Shown in pieces: positions 15,366 to 15,701 of a stretch of DNA of 15,701 nt. The stretch lies in assembly GCA_023413645.1 (NCBI GenBank), contig JAEZPN010000119.1, forward strand, positions 1-15,701, read 5' to 3'. The notes under the pieces are model-generated. The model had not been told where the DNA came from. It saw nothing but the letters and a program-made list of their open reading frames with translations, and did no database searches. The stretch's first letter is position 1. Every line of letters starts with the position of its first letter. The stretch is from Bacteroidota bacterium. GTDB taxonomy: Bacteria > Bacteroidota > Bacteroidia > Bacteroidales > Rikenellaceae. A program made the position numbers and the translations under genes.

Positions 15366-15701
15366 TTATCTTACGTAAGTTGTACGGATGATAGTGTAGT
15401 TACCATCTGCATCATACACTGCACCAGCATAGTAGATAGTGTCGCCAGTTGCGATGTTCTTATCTACAACGTTGAAGTATGTCTGGTTAGAGATAGTATT
15501 CACGTATGTAGTATCGTGCTCCTCCTGGAGGTATACAAGAAGATCTGCGTCAGACATGTTGTAAACAGTGTCGTCGTTAACGAGGTGGCTCATCACGAAC
15601 TTAGCAACGCCAGAGTTCTGGTCGAAGTAGAAGTAAGCGAGGATGTCGTTACCGCTCTTAGAGAAGAGAATCTCCTCTACCTGAGGACCGAACTTCTGCT
15701 C
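15366..15701 (-). CDS. C-terminal part of an exported repeat-domain protein, 5' end outside window
   Basis: The final 111 residues are present and the frame is open through the right edge (first visible residues EQKFGPQVEEILFSKSGNDI), so internal starts such as the one near 15596 should not be used. The piece is rich in Tyr, Asp and beta strands: ILAYFYFDQNSGVAKFVMSH, MSDADLLVYLQE, NVVDKNIATGDTIYYAGAVY, then DADGNYTIIRTTYVR at the end. The ordering (strand, acidic helix with 'DADLLVYL', Y-rich strand, T-T-Y end) resembles the repeat units of the 631-residue lipoprotein at 12817-14712. It is probably the first or an early gene of the operon and likely also a lipoprotein, but its signal peptide is not visible. 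Confidence 0.7.
   Translation of the reverse strand, partial: EQKFGPQVEEILFSKSGNDILAYFYFDQNSGVAKFVMSHLVNDDTVYNMSDADLLVYLQEEHDTTYVNTISNQTYFNVVDKNIATGDTIYYAGAVYDADGNYTIIRTTYVR

Noticed and set aside
10803..15701. Fimbriae or polysaccharide utilisation locus
   Set aside because: No fimbrillin, SusC/SusD, glycoside hydrolase or sensor-regulator gene is present in the window.

Overview
The window looks like a piece of a Bacteroidales chromosome, possibly Alistipes/Rikenellaceae-like; the family is a guess. The reasons are the SUF genes in the order sufB-sufC-sufD-sufS, promoter-like TAnnTTTG boxes instead of sigma70-type sites, mostly weak Shine-Dalgarno sequences, many secreted lipoproteins (a BACON-like domain, a FISUMP/DUF1566-like domain, a lipoprotein subtilase), and the intergenic TGTCATTCTGA-type repeats that I associate with this phylum. 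No phage, integrase, transposase, tRNA, rRNA or CRISPR array is visible.

Layout. (1) 1-2279, minus strand: a closely packed run of thymidylate kinase (tmk), a DoxX/MauE-like membrane protein with a degenerate thioredoxin-like tail, and the 5' part of a lipoprotein efflux adaptor (HlyD/RND type). (2) 2280-2537: an intergenic repeat cluster. (3) 2538-6826, minus strand: the SUF iron-sulfur cluster assembly operon sufB-sufC-sufD-sufS, read from a promoter near 6845-6877. SufD is unusually short. (4) 6827-7997: a gene-free stretch of about 1.17 kb between the divergent sufB and typA genes, packed with several families of repeats. The most striking is a tandem pair of ~125-bp elements at 7087-7335. 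Each can fold into one long four-segment hairpin, and the paired bases change together between the two copies. The stretch is bracketed by an inverted pair of GTGACTCT-type tandem arrays. (5) 7998-10271, plus strand: typA/bipA (ribosome-associated GTPase) and rpiB (ribose-5-phosphate isomerase B), ending at a probable bidirectional hairpin terminator. (6) 10345-15701, minus strand: an operon of five exported proteins (at least four lipoproteins) with junctions from a 1-nt overlap to 12 nt. It encodes a partial repeat-domain protein, a FISUMP-like lipoprotein, a large BACON plus repeat-domain lipoprotein, a lipoprotein subtilase with a complete catalytic set, and a small lipocalin-like lipoprotein.

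How the genes work together. The SUF block supplies Fe-S clusters: SufS takes sulfur from cysteine, and the SufB-SufC-SufD scaffold builds the cluster. TypA and RpiB are housekeeping. The right-hand operon probably encodes a cell-surface or periplasmic protease with co-expressed repeat-domain lipoproteins; its substrate is unknown. The best candidates for something undescribed are the covarying tandem hairpin element at 7087-7335, the composite repeats shared by both large intergenic gaps, and the subtilase/lipoprotein operon.
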